From Candidatus Kapaibacterium sp. (GTDB lineage: Bacteria > Bacteroidota > Ignavibacteria > Kapaibacteriales > UBA2268), in contig CALHRB010000185.1 of assembly GCA_938038165.1 (NCBI GenBank), forward strand, positions 1-5,162: a DNA stretch of 5,162 bases. Direction: 5' to 3'. The position numbers were made by a program, and so were the translations under genes. The notes under the pieces are model-generated. The model was not told the DNA's origin. It ran no database searches and saw only the letters and a program-made list of their open reading frames with translations. This document shows positions 1 to 5,162 of the stretch, in pieces. Within the stretch, counting starts at the first letter, position 1, and each line of letters opens with the position of its first letter.

Positions 1-2
1 AA

Positions 3-74
3 TTAATTCAATATATGTTCTCTAAAATCGTTTTGTTGGTAGATTTTATACTATTACAAAATTCTTTTTTGTGA
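3..74 (+). CDS. Possible 3' end of an upstream gene, or a short leader ORF
   Basis: This frame is open from the left edge to a TGA at 72-74. That TGA overlaps the GTG start of the following HAD gene in a GTGA arrangement (71-74), which is typical of translationally coupled operon genes. If it is the end of a longer gene, the visible tail is about 23 residues, hydrophobic, and ends in QNSFL. An ATG at 15-17 would alternatively give a 19-codon peptide (MFSKIVLL...). The other two forward frames have stops at 4-6 and 23-25, so this is the only frame in which an upstream gene could reach the HAD start. A frame this short can easily be open by chance in AT-rich DNA, so the call rests mainly on the overlap. 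No function can be assigned. Confidence 0.3.
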   Translation, partial: LIQYMFSKIVLLVDFILLQNSFL

Positions 75-817
75 AAATCAAATTAATAACAATAGATTTC
101 TGGAATACTCTTTTTGATTCCGAGAATGGTTTTGCAAGAAACCTATATAGATTGAACGCCTTAAAGTCAGAAATAGAAAAATTGGGATATTCAATAAGCG
201 AAAATGAATTCAATCCTGCTATTGAAGCCTCTTGGGAATATTTTCATAAAATTTGGAGAAATGAGCAACGAACTCCTTCTACAGCGAGCACCGTTGAGTT
301 CTTATTTGATTTTTTGAAATTACCAAATGACCCTGAAATAATAGAAAATGTTACAGAAGCTTTTGGAGATTGCATTATTTATCATCCGCCCAATCTTTTG
401 CCCGGAGTAAAAGAAGCACTAAAGGAGCTAAGATCTGAATATATACTTGGAATTGTATCCGACACTGGTTTCTCTCCAGGGAAAACACTTAGAAAAGTAT
501 TATATGATGCCGGTATTTATGATTATTTTTCTGACTTCAGTTTCAGTGATGAAACTGGTTTTTCTAAACCATCGAAAGAATCTTTTTCAGCTATTCTTGA
601 TAAATATCCATACATGCCATCTGAAACTATTCATATTGGTGACATTGAGGAAACAGACATAGTCGGTGCAAAGAGACTTGGGATGAAAGCAATTAAGTTT
701 ATTGGCGATAAAACAGGAGTTTTTTCTGGTAAAAGCAATCATACCATTGCCGATGCCATTTGTGAGGAGTGGAAAGAAATATTAAAAACAATAAAAGAAA
801 TTGAAAATATCAATTAG
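71..817 (+). CDS. HAD-superfamily hydrolase (haloacid dehalogenase-like, helical cap)
   Basis: A 248-residue, probably cytosolic protein of normal length for a HAD hydrolase with a cap domain inserted after motif I. Motif I lies at the extreme N-terminus (LITIDFWNTLFD, nucleophile D9). Motif II is S130 in GIVSDTG, motif III is K166 in GFSKPSKESF, and motif IV is GDIEETD with D191 and D196. Residues about 18-100 are the predicted helical cap. By family knowledge D9 would form the covalent aspartyl intermediate and K166 plus D191/D196 would hold the phosphate and Mg2+. The usual second Asp of motif I (DxDxT), the general acid/base of HAD phosphatases, is replaced by W11, so phosphatase activity is uncertain. 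The GTG start is chosen because it places motif I as the first beta strand. An in-frame stop at 23-25 limits extension, and no better start lies between. The substrate is unknown. The 3' end overlaps the convergent channel gene by 8 bases. Confidence 0.85.
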   Translation: MKIKLITIDFWNTLFDSENGFARNLYRLNALKSEIEKLGYSISENEFNPAIEASWEYFHKIWRNEQRTPSTASTVEFLFDFLKLPNDPEIIENVTEAFGDCIIYHPPNLLPGVKEALKELRSEYILGIVSDTGFSPGKTLRKVLYDAGIYDYFSDFSFSDETGFSKPSKESFSAILDKYPYMPSETIHIGDIEETDIVGAKRLGMKAIKFIGDKTGVFSGKSNHTIADAICEEWKEILKTIKEIENIN

Positions 818-1262
818 TTCTTAAAAGCATTCTTTCAACTTTTTGCAAGTCTCTCAAAGCGCCAAAAGCAAGGAATTCATCTCCATCATTTACTTTGAAA
901 TCGCTCGGAGGATTAAGTGTGGTTTTATCATTTCTTTTTATAGCCAAAATTGTAACGCCGGTTTGCTCCCTAATTCTCATTTCTTTTAATGATTGGCTTT
1001 TCCAAACAGAATTTTCGGGGATTTTAATATTTTCAATGTTAAATCTTTCTTCTCCAGTCCCAAAATTAGTTTCAACAAAATCAATAACATTCGGATTAAT
1101 AATATGATGTGCAAGCCTTTGTCCACCAATGGAGAAAGGGTTAACAATTTGATTAGCTCCTGCTCTTTTTAATTTTTCAATACTTTCGTATTCATCGCAA
1201 CGTGCGACTATTGAAAGATTTGGATTAAGGACTTTTGCACTCAGAACAACAAAAACATTAGT

Positions 1263-1267
1263 CGCCT
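1263..1267 (-). other. Frameshift junction in the channel gene (fits one missing base)
   Basis: On the minus strand the codons ATA GCG ACG GGT (1268-1279) encode the end of ...LIIATG. From 1262 downwards ACT AAT GTT TTT encodes TNVFVV in a different phase. Five bases lie between where six would restore a typical RCK sequence of the form ATG-[D/E]-x-TN. Without correction the upstream phase runs into a stop soon after, reading RRLM and then TGA a few codons later. Confidence 0.8.
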
Positions 1268-1417
1268 ACCCGTCGCTATAATCAAACCTTTTGCCCTGTT
1301 GATTCCAGCCTTTAAAAGAACTTCATCATGAGTAGCGCCGCCCTTGATTTTTAACAATGATTCCCTTTGATTGATAATATCCTCTTCTTTAAAATCATCA
1401 TCTATCACAACAAACTG

Positions 1418-1420
1418 TTA
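1418..1420 (-). other. Premature in-frame TAA in the channel gene
   Basis: The codons before the stop read LLKNN and those after it, in the same phase, read QFVVIDDDF. This is the normal progression from helix A to strand B of an RCK Rossmann fold. The stop therefore stands where one ordinary residue, commonly Lys or Glu at such a place, would be expected. One base substitution from AAA or GAA would explain it. Confidence 0.85.
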
Positions 1421-1855
1421 ATTGTTTTTTAGTAGTTCCAAAGCAGCAAGCTGACCAACCCTTCCATACCCGATAAGAATTGTATGATTTTTTAAATTTT
1501 CGACTGTTTTCAACATTTTCTTCTTTCTCCCATAATTATTAATTTGAAGAATAAACAGATTTTCCATAACAATGGTAAACATAAAAAACAAACTTGATAT
1601 ACCGACAAGAGCAATAGCTACTTTAAAAATCCTTCCAACAGTGTTCAATGGATATAATTCTGCATAGCCAATAGTTGTTATTGTTATAAAAGTCATATAG
1701 AAACTATCGAAAAGACTTATCTCGTAATCTTTAGACCAAAGTAAATAATAACCCAAAGTTCCAACTATATTAGTTATTAACAAAACGAAAAAAGGCAGTA
1801 TTGGTTTTTTCAAGTTGGGTTTTGTGTCTTTAATAAGCTTTTTGTTGAATCTCAT

Positions 1856-1965
1856 AGATTAATGTAATAATAATAAACAACAAAATTAATGTAAAAAACA
1901 AGCCAAAATCAATAGCTAAGTAAAAAATTAATATATTTGTTTTTTTTGTTATTATTATTTAAAGA
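1856..1965. promoter_or_regulatory. Divergent intergenic region with two candidate Bacteroidota-type -7 boxes
   Basis: This 110-base, very AT-rich spacer separates the channel gene (leftward) from the GT2 gene (rightward), so it should hold both promoters. Rightward, 1932-1939 (TATATTTG) matches the Bacteroidota -7 consensus TAnnTTTG, about 26 bases before the ATG at 1966. I find no TTTG -33 box at a suitable distance. Leftward, the complement of 1881-1888 reads TAATTTTG, and a TTTG lies on the same strand at 1904-1907, 15 bases upstream, which is short for the usual spacing. Chance matches are common in DNA this AT-rich. Neither start has a Shine-Dalgarno motif. Confidence 0.3.
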
Positions 1966-2919
1966 ATGAAGTTTAGCGTTGTTATAGTAACCAGAAACAG
2001 AAAAGAAGATGTGAAACGCTCTATCGAAGGTTATCTTGCCCAAACCTATGAAAATAAAGAAATTATTGTGATTGATAACGCTTCCAACGATGGAACAAGG
2101 GAAATGATGCTTCAGGATTATCCTGGCATTAAATATCTTTGGCTCCCTGATAACTTCGACATCAGAACTATCAATCTGGGAGTTGAAATGTCAACAGGCG
2201 ATATTATCTGGCGGACGGACAGCGATTCTTATCCAGAATCGCCCGAGACTTTCGAAAAGGTTGCAGAAATTTTTTCAAAACACCCTGAAATAGACATAAT
2301 AGCAACTGAGGATATAGAAGTCAGAAAAGGCAATCAACCTTGGGATTGGTATCCCCTTCCTATTGATAAAATCAATGTGCCTGAAAATGGCTACAAGGCA
2401 AACTTTTTTCCAGGTACCGGTGCAGCTATCAAAAAAAAAGTTTTTGACAAAATAGGAGGTTTTTGGGAATTTGGTTTTGAGGAATTAGACTTTTGTACCC
2501 GAGCCATTGTAGCAGGTTTTAATGTTAGGTATTTTCCTAACATCCGAACTCTACATTTTGCATCTCCACTTGATAGAAATAATGCAAATCGTTGGGTTAT
2601 GGCTTCAAAACAATACATTCGATATAGCTGGCGATATTTTCCCTTGGGTCAGGCTATCTGGCGTTCGGTTCAAATTATTTTCTTTCAAATTCTTCTGGCT
2701 GTTTTTACAAAGATTCCTATTTCAGCAATGTTCGAGGGTTTTTTTGGAATGTTATCTATTATGTTCTATACATATCGAAATGAAAGAAACGTTGTCCCAC
2801 AGGAAAAACTCAATGACATTACTTTGGGAGTGAGCGTTTCGCATAATCAAATGAGATTTTTCAAACAGGTTGTTCTGAACAAAGTTAGAAAAATGTTAAA
2901 AAAAAGCAATAATGAGTAG
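1966..2919 (+). CDS. Family 2 glycosyltransferase (GT-A fold)
   Basis: A 317-residue inverting GT2 enzyme. The N-terminus reads directly into the first nucleotide-binding strand (FSVVIVTRNRKEDV, 3-16), followed by IIVIDNASNDGTREM (33-47) with D37. The DxD-type metal/nucleotide-sugar motif is DSD at 85-87 in IIWRTDSDSYPES. The acceptor-side signature is GTGAAIKKKVFDKIGGF (150-166), followed by FGFEELDFCTRA (169-180), whose acidic residues E172/E173 and D175 include the likely catalytic base. H197 in TLHFASP is typical of rhamnosyltransferase-like GT2s. Residues about 225-268 are strongly hydrophobic and aromatic, which suggests interfacial attachment to the inner membrane. The enzyme probably adds one sugar to a lipid-linked or surface glycan. 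Donor and acceptor cannot be inferred. The ATG is preceded by TTTAAAGA and no clear Shine-Dalgarno. Its last 8 bases overlap the GT4 gene, so the two are very likely co-translated. Confidence 0.92.
   Translation: MKFSVVIVTRNRKEDVKRSIEGYLAQTYENKEIIVIDNASNDGTREMMLQDYPGIKYLWLPDNFDIRTINLGVEMSTGDIIWRTDSDSYPESPETFEKVAEIFSKHPEIDIIATEDIEVRKGNQPWDWYPLPIDKINVPENGYKANFFPGTGAAIKKKVFDKIGGFWEFGFEELDFCTRAIVAGFNVRYFPNIRTLHFASPLDRNNANRWVMASKQYIRYSWRYFPLGQAIWRSVQIIFFQILLAVFTKIPISAMFEGFFGMLSIMFYTYRNERNVVPQEKLNDITLGVSVSHNQMRFFKQVVLNKVRKMLKKSNNE
2522..2543 (+). repeat. Perfect 8-bp inverted repeat inside the GT2 gene
   Basis: ATGTTAGG at 2522-2529 is the exact reverse complement of CCTAACAT at 2536-2543, with a 6-base loop (TATTTT). 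It lies in the coding sequence for NVRYFPNI (residues about 186-193), upstream of the conserved His. The stem could form in mRNA. It has no following U-tract suitable for a terminator. Confidence 0.6.
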
Positions 2920-4126
2920 GAAATTAAAAATCTTACAGCTTTCACCACGATTCCCTTTTCCAATGGACGATGGCGGCAAAATCGGAATTGGAAACATTTT
3001 GATTGAATTCTACAGACAAGGTTGTCATGTTTCTTTCTTTACTTTTATCAATGATGAAATATCGGATAGAGAAATAAACGAATTAAAAAAATATGCAACT
3101 CCCATTCTTCTACAACACTCCACAAAAAATACTATACCAAAAATAATGAAATCAATACTAACCAATAAATCTATTTACATTGAAAAACATTCTGGTAAGA
3201 AAATCCTTAAACAATTCGAAAATTTAATCGGAAAAAATGATTTTGATGTCATTCATGCCGACCATTCTGCAATGGCACCAATCGCAATTTATTTGAAAAA
3301 ATTGTCAAATAAGCCAACTGGATTGAGACTTCACAATATTGAATATATGATTTGGCAAAGATATGCGGAAATATTGCCCAAATATCATCCAAAAAGAATA
3401 TATATCCTACATCAAGCAGAATTGTTGAAAAGATATGAAAGTAGGATATACTCAGAATTTGATATTTGTTTTCCGATAACTGAAGTTGACAAAAAATTAG
3501 CATTGGAATTATCCCCAACTTCCAAGCAAATTGTCTCGGGTCCGGGAATTGATGATTCCTATTGGGTTCCCGATGATACTCAAGAGAGAAATCCTAATGA
3601 ATTGATAATTGCTACTGTTTTTTCATGGAAACACAACCTCGATGGGTTGTTATGGTTTATCAAAAATGTTCTGCCAATTGTCAGAAAACAAAACCCTGAT
3701 ATTTCTTTGTCGGTCATTGGCAAAAATATTCCTGATTTTCTTCGAAACTATAAAAAGGAAGGTGTTAATGTCATTGGTTATGTTGATGACGTCCGTCCTT
3801 ATCTTAGTAAAGCCGGGATTTATATTGTTCCTCTGTTTGTAGGCTCAGGCATAAGGATAAAAATTATTGAGGCAATGGCGATGAAACTACCCGTTTTAGC
3901 AACCTCAATTGCTGCCGAGGGCATTAATCCCAAGACAGAAAATGGTATTATTATTTGTAATAATGCCAAAGAGTTTTCCGATAATATTATTGAATTAACA
4001 ACAAATTTCAGCATGCAAAAATACTTGGGTGAAAATGCCAGAAAATATTCATTGTCAAACTTTTCTTGGGAATCAAACGTAAATATTATAATCGAAAATT
4101 ACAAGAAATTTTCTGGAATGATTTAG
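2912..4126 (+). CDS. GT4-like glycosyltransferase (GT-B fold)
   Basis: A 404-residue retaining-type glycosyltransferase with two Rossmann-like domains. The N-terminal domain begins ILQLSPRFPFPMDDGGKIG (8-24), the usual glycine-containing loop preceded by a Pro-rich segment. It continues with HVSFFTF (39-45), DVIHADHSAM (112-121) and LRLHNIEY (138-145). The C-terminal domain has the linker VSGPGIDDSYW (208-218), FSWKHNLDGLLWFI (237-250), SLSVIGK (265-271) and VIGYVDDVRPYLSKA (287-301). The nucleotide-sugar/phosphate-binding signature is GSGIRIKIIEAMAMKLPVLA (311-330), with R315, K317 and E320 as the expected contacts. The ending (NARKYSLSNFSWE) is typical of the family. The arrangement resembles the WxxN-DG-LWF subgroup, which includes exopolysaccharide-associated sugar transferases. 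The overlap with GT2 implies sequential sugar additions to the same glycan. It has no signal peptide or membrane segments, so it should act at the cytoplasmic face of the membrane. The start ATG follows an A8 tract that may replace a Shine-Dalgarno. Confidence 0.93.
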   Translation: MSRKLKILQLSPRFPFPMDDGGKIGIGNILIEFYRQGCHVSFFTFINDEISDREINELKKYATPILLQHSTKNTIPKIMKSILTNKSIYIEKHSGKKILKQFENLIGKNDFDVIHADHSAMAPIAIYLKKLSNKPTGLRLHNIEYMIWQRYAEILPKYHPKRIYILHQAELLKRYESRIYSEFDICFPITEVDKKLALELSPTSKQIVSGPGIDDSYWVPDDTQERNPNELIIATVFSWKHNLDGLLWFIKNVLPIVRKQNPDISLSVIGKNIPDFLRNYKKEGVNVIGYVDDVRPYLSKAGIYIVPLFVGSGIRIKIIEAMAMKLPVLATSIAAEGINPKTENGIIICNNAKEFSDNIIELTTNFSMQKYLGENARKYSLSNFSWESNVNIIIENYKKFSGMI

Positions 4127-4148
4127 TGCGATTTTATAATCTATTAAA

Positions 4149-4661
4149 TTGAAAAAAACAAAATACATATTTTGCATTATAATTTTTTTTGCTTTACTAC
4201 ATTCCTGTATTAATCCATTTGCCCCCACTCTTGATGACTCAAACAAACCTTCGGACATAATCGGCGATCAGAAGACCGTTGAAGGGCTATTTAAAAATTT
4301 CAGATATGCTTATGTGTTCAAAGATACTTTGGTTTATGGAAACTTATTAGCCGATGATTTCACTTTTGTTTACTGGAATTATGATCAAGGCACAAATCAA
4401 ACATGGGGCAGAGAAGAAGATATGCGTTCTACCGCGGGTTTATTTCAGGCAGCCCAAAATCTGGATTTGATCTGGAATGAAATATTACTGTCAATTGGAG
4501 ATACCTTGGTAAAAGATATATCACGAGGGTTTATCCTTAACATTATTTTTAGCCCATCTGATGTTGTTAGATTACAGGGAAGAGTTAATCTGAGAATAAA
4601 GCGTGGATCGGTTGAAGAAGACTGGAAGATTAGTATATGGAGGGATGAATCTAATTTTTAA
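4149..4661 (+). CDS. Small conserved lipoprotein, probable NTF2-like fold
   Basis: A 170-residue predicted lipoprotein. Residues 1-20 form a lipoprotein signal: a basic n-region (MKKTK), a hydrophobic core and the lipobox LHSC with C20 as the lipidation site. The mature protein begins with INPFAP and a Ser/Asp-rich linker, then a single domain of about 125 residues. This has an amphipathic helix (TVEGLFKNFRYAYVFKD, 43-59), LADDFTFVYWNYD (67-79), WGREEDMRSTAGLFQ (86-100) and strands ending VEEDWKISIWRDE (155-167). This helix-then-curved-sheet pattern, with the final W-x-I-x-x-W-x-D strand, looks like NTF2/SnoaL-like proteins. I recall similar proteins in Ignavibacteria-type genomes, but the function is unknown. 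TTG is the start because it gives the exact signal peptide. An in-frame stop lies at 4137-4139 and the first internal Met is residue 92. It sits 22 bases after the GT4 stop in the same direction, so co-transcription is likely. The stop overlaps that of the convergent kinase. Confidence 0.8.
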   Translation: MKKTKYIFCIIIFFALLHSCINPFAPTLDDSNKPSDIIGDQKTVEGLFKNFRYAYVFKDTLVYGNLLADDFTFVYWNYDQGTNQTWGREEDMRSTAGLFQAAQNLDLIWNEILLSIGDTLVKDISRGFILNIIFSPSDVVRLQGRVNLRIKRGSVEEDWKISIWRDESNF

Positions 4662-5162
4662 TTCGATCTATCAAGCTCAATATGAAAAGTAGTGCCTTTG
4701 CCAATGGAACTTTCCTTAACAAAGATTTTTCCATTGTGATAATCTTCGATAATTCTTTTGCTCAGTGTTAGACCAAGTCCCCAGCCTCTTTTTTTGGTTG
4801 TGAATCCTGGATAGAAAATTTGCCTTCTTTGCTTCAAAGTCATTCCTTTGCCATTGTCCGAGACTGTTATAACTATCTTGTTTTTTGAAAGTTCAGCCAA
4901 ATCGATAGCAACTTTGCCGTTTTTTGACTCAATGGATTCTGCCGAATTTTTAAGCAGGTTCTCAATTACCCATTGAAAAAGTTCGGCATTAATTTCGGCA
5001 TAAAGATTGTTTTGAAATCTCCTTTCTATCCTAATTTTTTTGCCTAGATGAGGCATCCTTTTTTCGAAGTAATTGCAAACATTTTCCAGTATTTCAGAAA
5101 TTTCCACTCTTTTCCTTTCGGGCAGAGAGCCAATCTTCGAAAATCTTGTTGCAATCATATTG
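4658..5162 (-). CDS. Sensor histidine kinase, C-terminal part (HATPase_c), 5' end outside window
   Basis: The visible 167 codons are the catalytic ATP-binding domain of a two-component sensor kinase. Numbering from the Met at 5156-5158, the N box is ENLLKNSAES (66-75), G1 is DNGKGM (101-106), the F box is IFYPGFTTKK (114-123) and G2 is GWGLGLTLSKRI (125-136). The preceding segment RFSKIGSLP corresponds to the second dimerisation helix and linker, as in NtrY-like kinases. The phosphoacceptor His, any PAS/HAMP region and the membrane segments must therefore lie beyond the right edge. The Met at 5156-5158 is probably internal, since the frame stays open (Asn codon 5159-5161) to the edge. All ATP-binding motifs look intact, so the protein should be active. 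The response regulator is not in the window. The stop (TAA on the minus strand) shares the palindrome TTAA at 4658-4661 with the stop of the lipoprotein gene. Confidence 0.93.
   Translation of the reverse strand, partial: NMIATRFSKIGSLPERKRVEISEILENVCNYFEKRMPHLGKKIRIERRFQNNLYAEINAELFQWVIENLLKNSAESIESKNGKVAIDLAELSKNKIVITVSDNGKGMTLKQRRQIFYPGFTTKKRGWGLGLTLSKRIIEDYHNGKIFVKESSIGKGTTFHIELDRSN

Larger units (their letters stand above)
810..1855 (-). pseudogene. Two-TM potassium channel with RCK (TrkA-N/TrkA-C) domains, disrupted by a stop and a frameshift
   Basis: Reading 1855 down to 810 gives one homologous protein of about 348 codons in three pieces. Codons 1-145 carry TM1 (about 19-40), a pore helix and filter (ITITTIGYAELYP, 57-69), TM2 (about 76-98) and the start of a Rossmann RCK fold (GYGRVG, 129-134). 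A TAA at 1418-1420 follows. The frame then continues in the same phase (QFVVIDDD, ATHDEVLLKAGI, GLIIATG) to about 1268. After a 5-base junction (1263-1267) the protein resumes in another phase (TNVFVVLSAKVL, SIVARCDEYESI, then a TrkA-C domain ending DLQKVERMLLRTN) to a TGA at 810-812. Length, domain order and conserved motifs match MthK/Kch-like channels, in which the RCK ring gates an inner-membrane K+ pore in response to ligands. The two lesions predict a 145-residue pore without most of its regulatory domain. The good preservation means sequencing error is a real alternative. The ATG at 1853-1855 directly precedes a basic, then hydrophobic, N-terminus. Confidence 0.85.

Noticed and set aside
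799..815. Possible terminator hairpin (AATTGA / TCAATT with a 5-base loop) at the HAD-channel junction
   Set aside because: The stem is only six mostly A-T pairs, lies within the coding ends and has no U-tract, so it is too weak to call.
895..1107. Forward ORF of 70 codons with a hydrophobic N-terminus
   Set aside because: It lies wholly opposite the TrkA-C part of the channel gene, whose minus-strand translation is clearly homologous to a known domain. The forward frame is a shadow.
2431..2439. A9 tract in the GT2 gene as a possible phase-variation or slippage site
   Set aside because: The frame reads through it correctly (AIKKKV), and A-runs of similar length are common in this AT-rich window. 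There is no evidence of variation.
2522..2833. Forward ORF of 103 codons in a second frame within the GT2 gene
   Set aside because: It overlaps well-supported GT2 coding sequence and looks like a hydrophobic shadow of T-rich codons.
3249..3518. Minus-strand ORF of 89 codons inside the GT4 gene
   Set aside because: The plus-strand GT4 translation here contains conserved family motifs (DVIHADHS, LRLHNIEY). The minus-strand product has no recognisable pattern.
4135..4140. TATAAT box in front of the lipoprotein gene
   Set aside because: It is only 9 bases from the TTG start, has no convincing -35 or -33 partner, and is unsurprising in AT-rich DNA. Read-through from the GT4 gene is simpler.
1..5162. 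CRISPR array, tRNA/rRNA, insertion sequence ends or attachment sites
   Set aside because: I saw no regularly spaced direct repeats, no cloverleaf-like or rRNA-like sequence, no transposase or integrase and no paired terminal inverted repeats.

Overview
The window is AT-rich, and most of its starts have no recognisable Shine-Dalgarno sequence. A- or T-rich stretches precede the starts instead, and two genes appear to use GTG or TTG. One gene encodes a small lipoprotein with a Cys-x-Asn-Pro-Phe-Ala-Pro mature N-terminus. I associate this type of protein from memory with the Ignavibacteria/Chlorobi/Kapabacteria side of the FCB group. Together these point to a member of the Bacteroidota-Chlorobiota-Ignavibacteriota assemblage, probably from an environmental genome. 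The lineage is an inference; no marker gene fixes it.

Left part (1-1855). A HAD-superfamily hydrolase (71-817, +) starts at a GTG that overlaps the TGA of a reading frame open from the left edge, so it may be the last gene of an operon that begins outside the window. Convergent to it, and overlapping its last 8 bases, is a two-transmembrane potassium channel gene with a cytoplasmic RCK (TrkA-N plus TrkA-C) regulatory region (1855 down to 810, -). This gene is broken by one in-frame TAA and by one frameshift that fits a single missing base. The remaining roughly 350 codons read as a well-preserved channel. It is therefore either a very recent pseudogene or an intact gene damaged by sequencing or assembly errors. 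Its selectivity filter also deviates from the canonical form (GYAE instead of GYGD).

Middle part (1856-4126). A 110-base divergent spacer separates the channel from a tightly coupled glycosyltransferase pair: a GT2 (GT-A fold) enzyme (1966-2919) and a GT4-like (GT-B fold) enzyme (2912-4126), overlapping by 8 bases. They probably act in sequence on one surface glycan or glycolipid. Donor and acceptor cannot be told from sequence.

Right part (4127-5162). Twenty-two bases after the GT4 gene comes the small lipoprotein (4149-4661, TTG start), co-directional with the glycosyltransferases. It overlaps by 4 bases the 3' end of a convergent sensor histidine kinase gene, whose N-terminal sensor and phosphoacceptor regions lie beyond the right edge.

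I see no RNA genes, CRISPR array, insertion sequence or integration site, and no convincing intrinsic terminator. Most of the window is ordinary envelope and signalling content. The observations most worth following up are the doubly broken channel, its unusual filter, and the atypical catalytic motif of the HAD protein.
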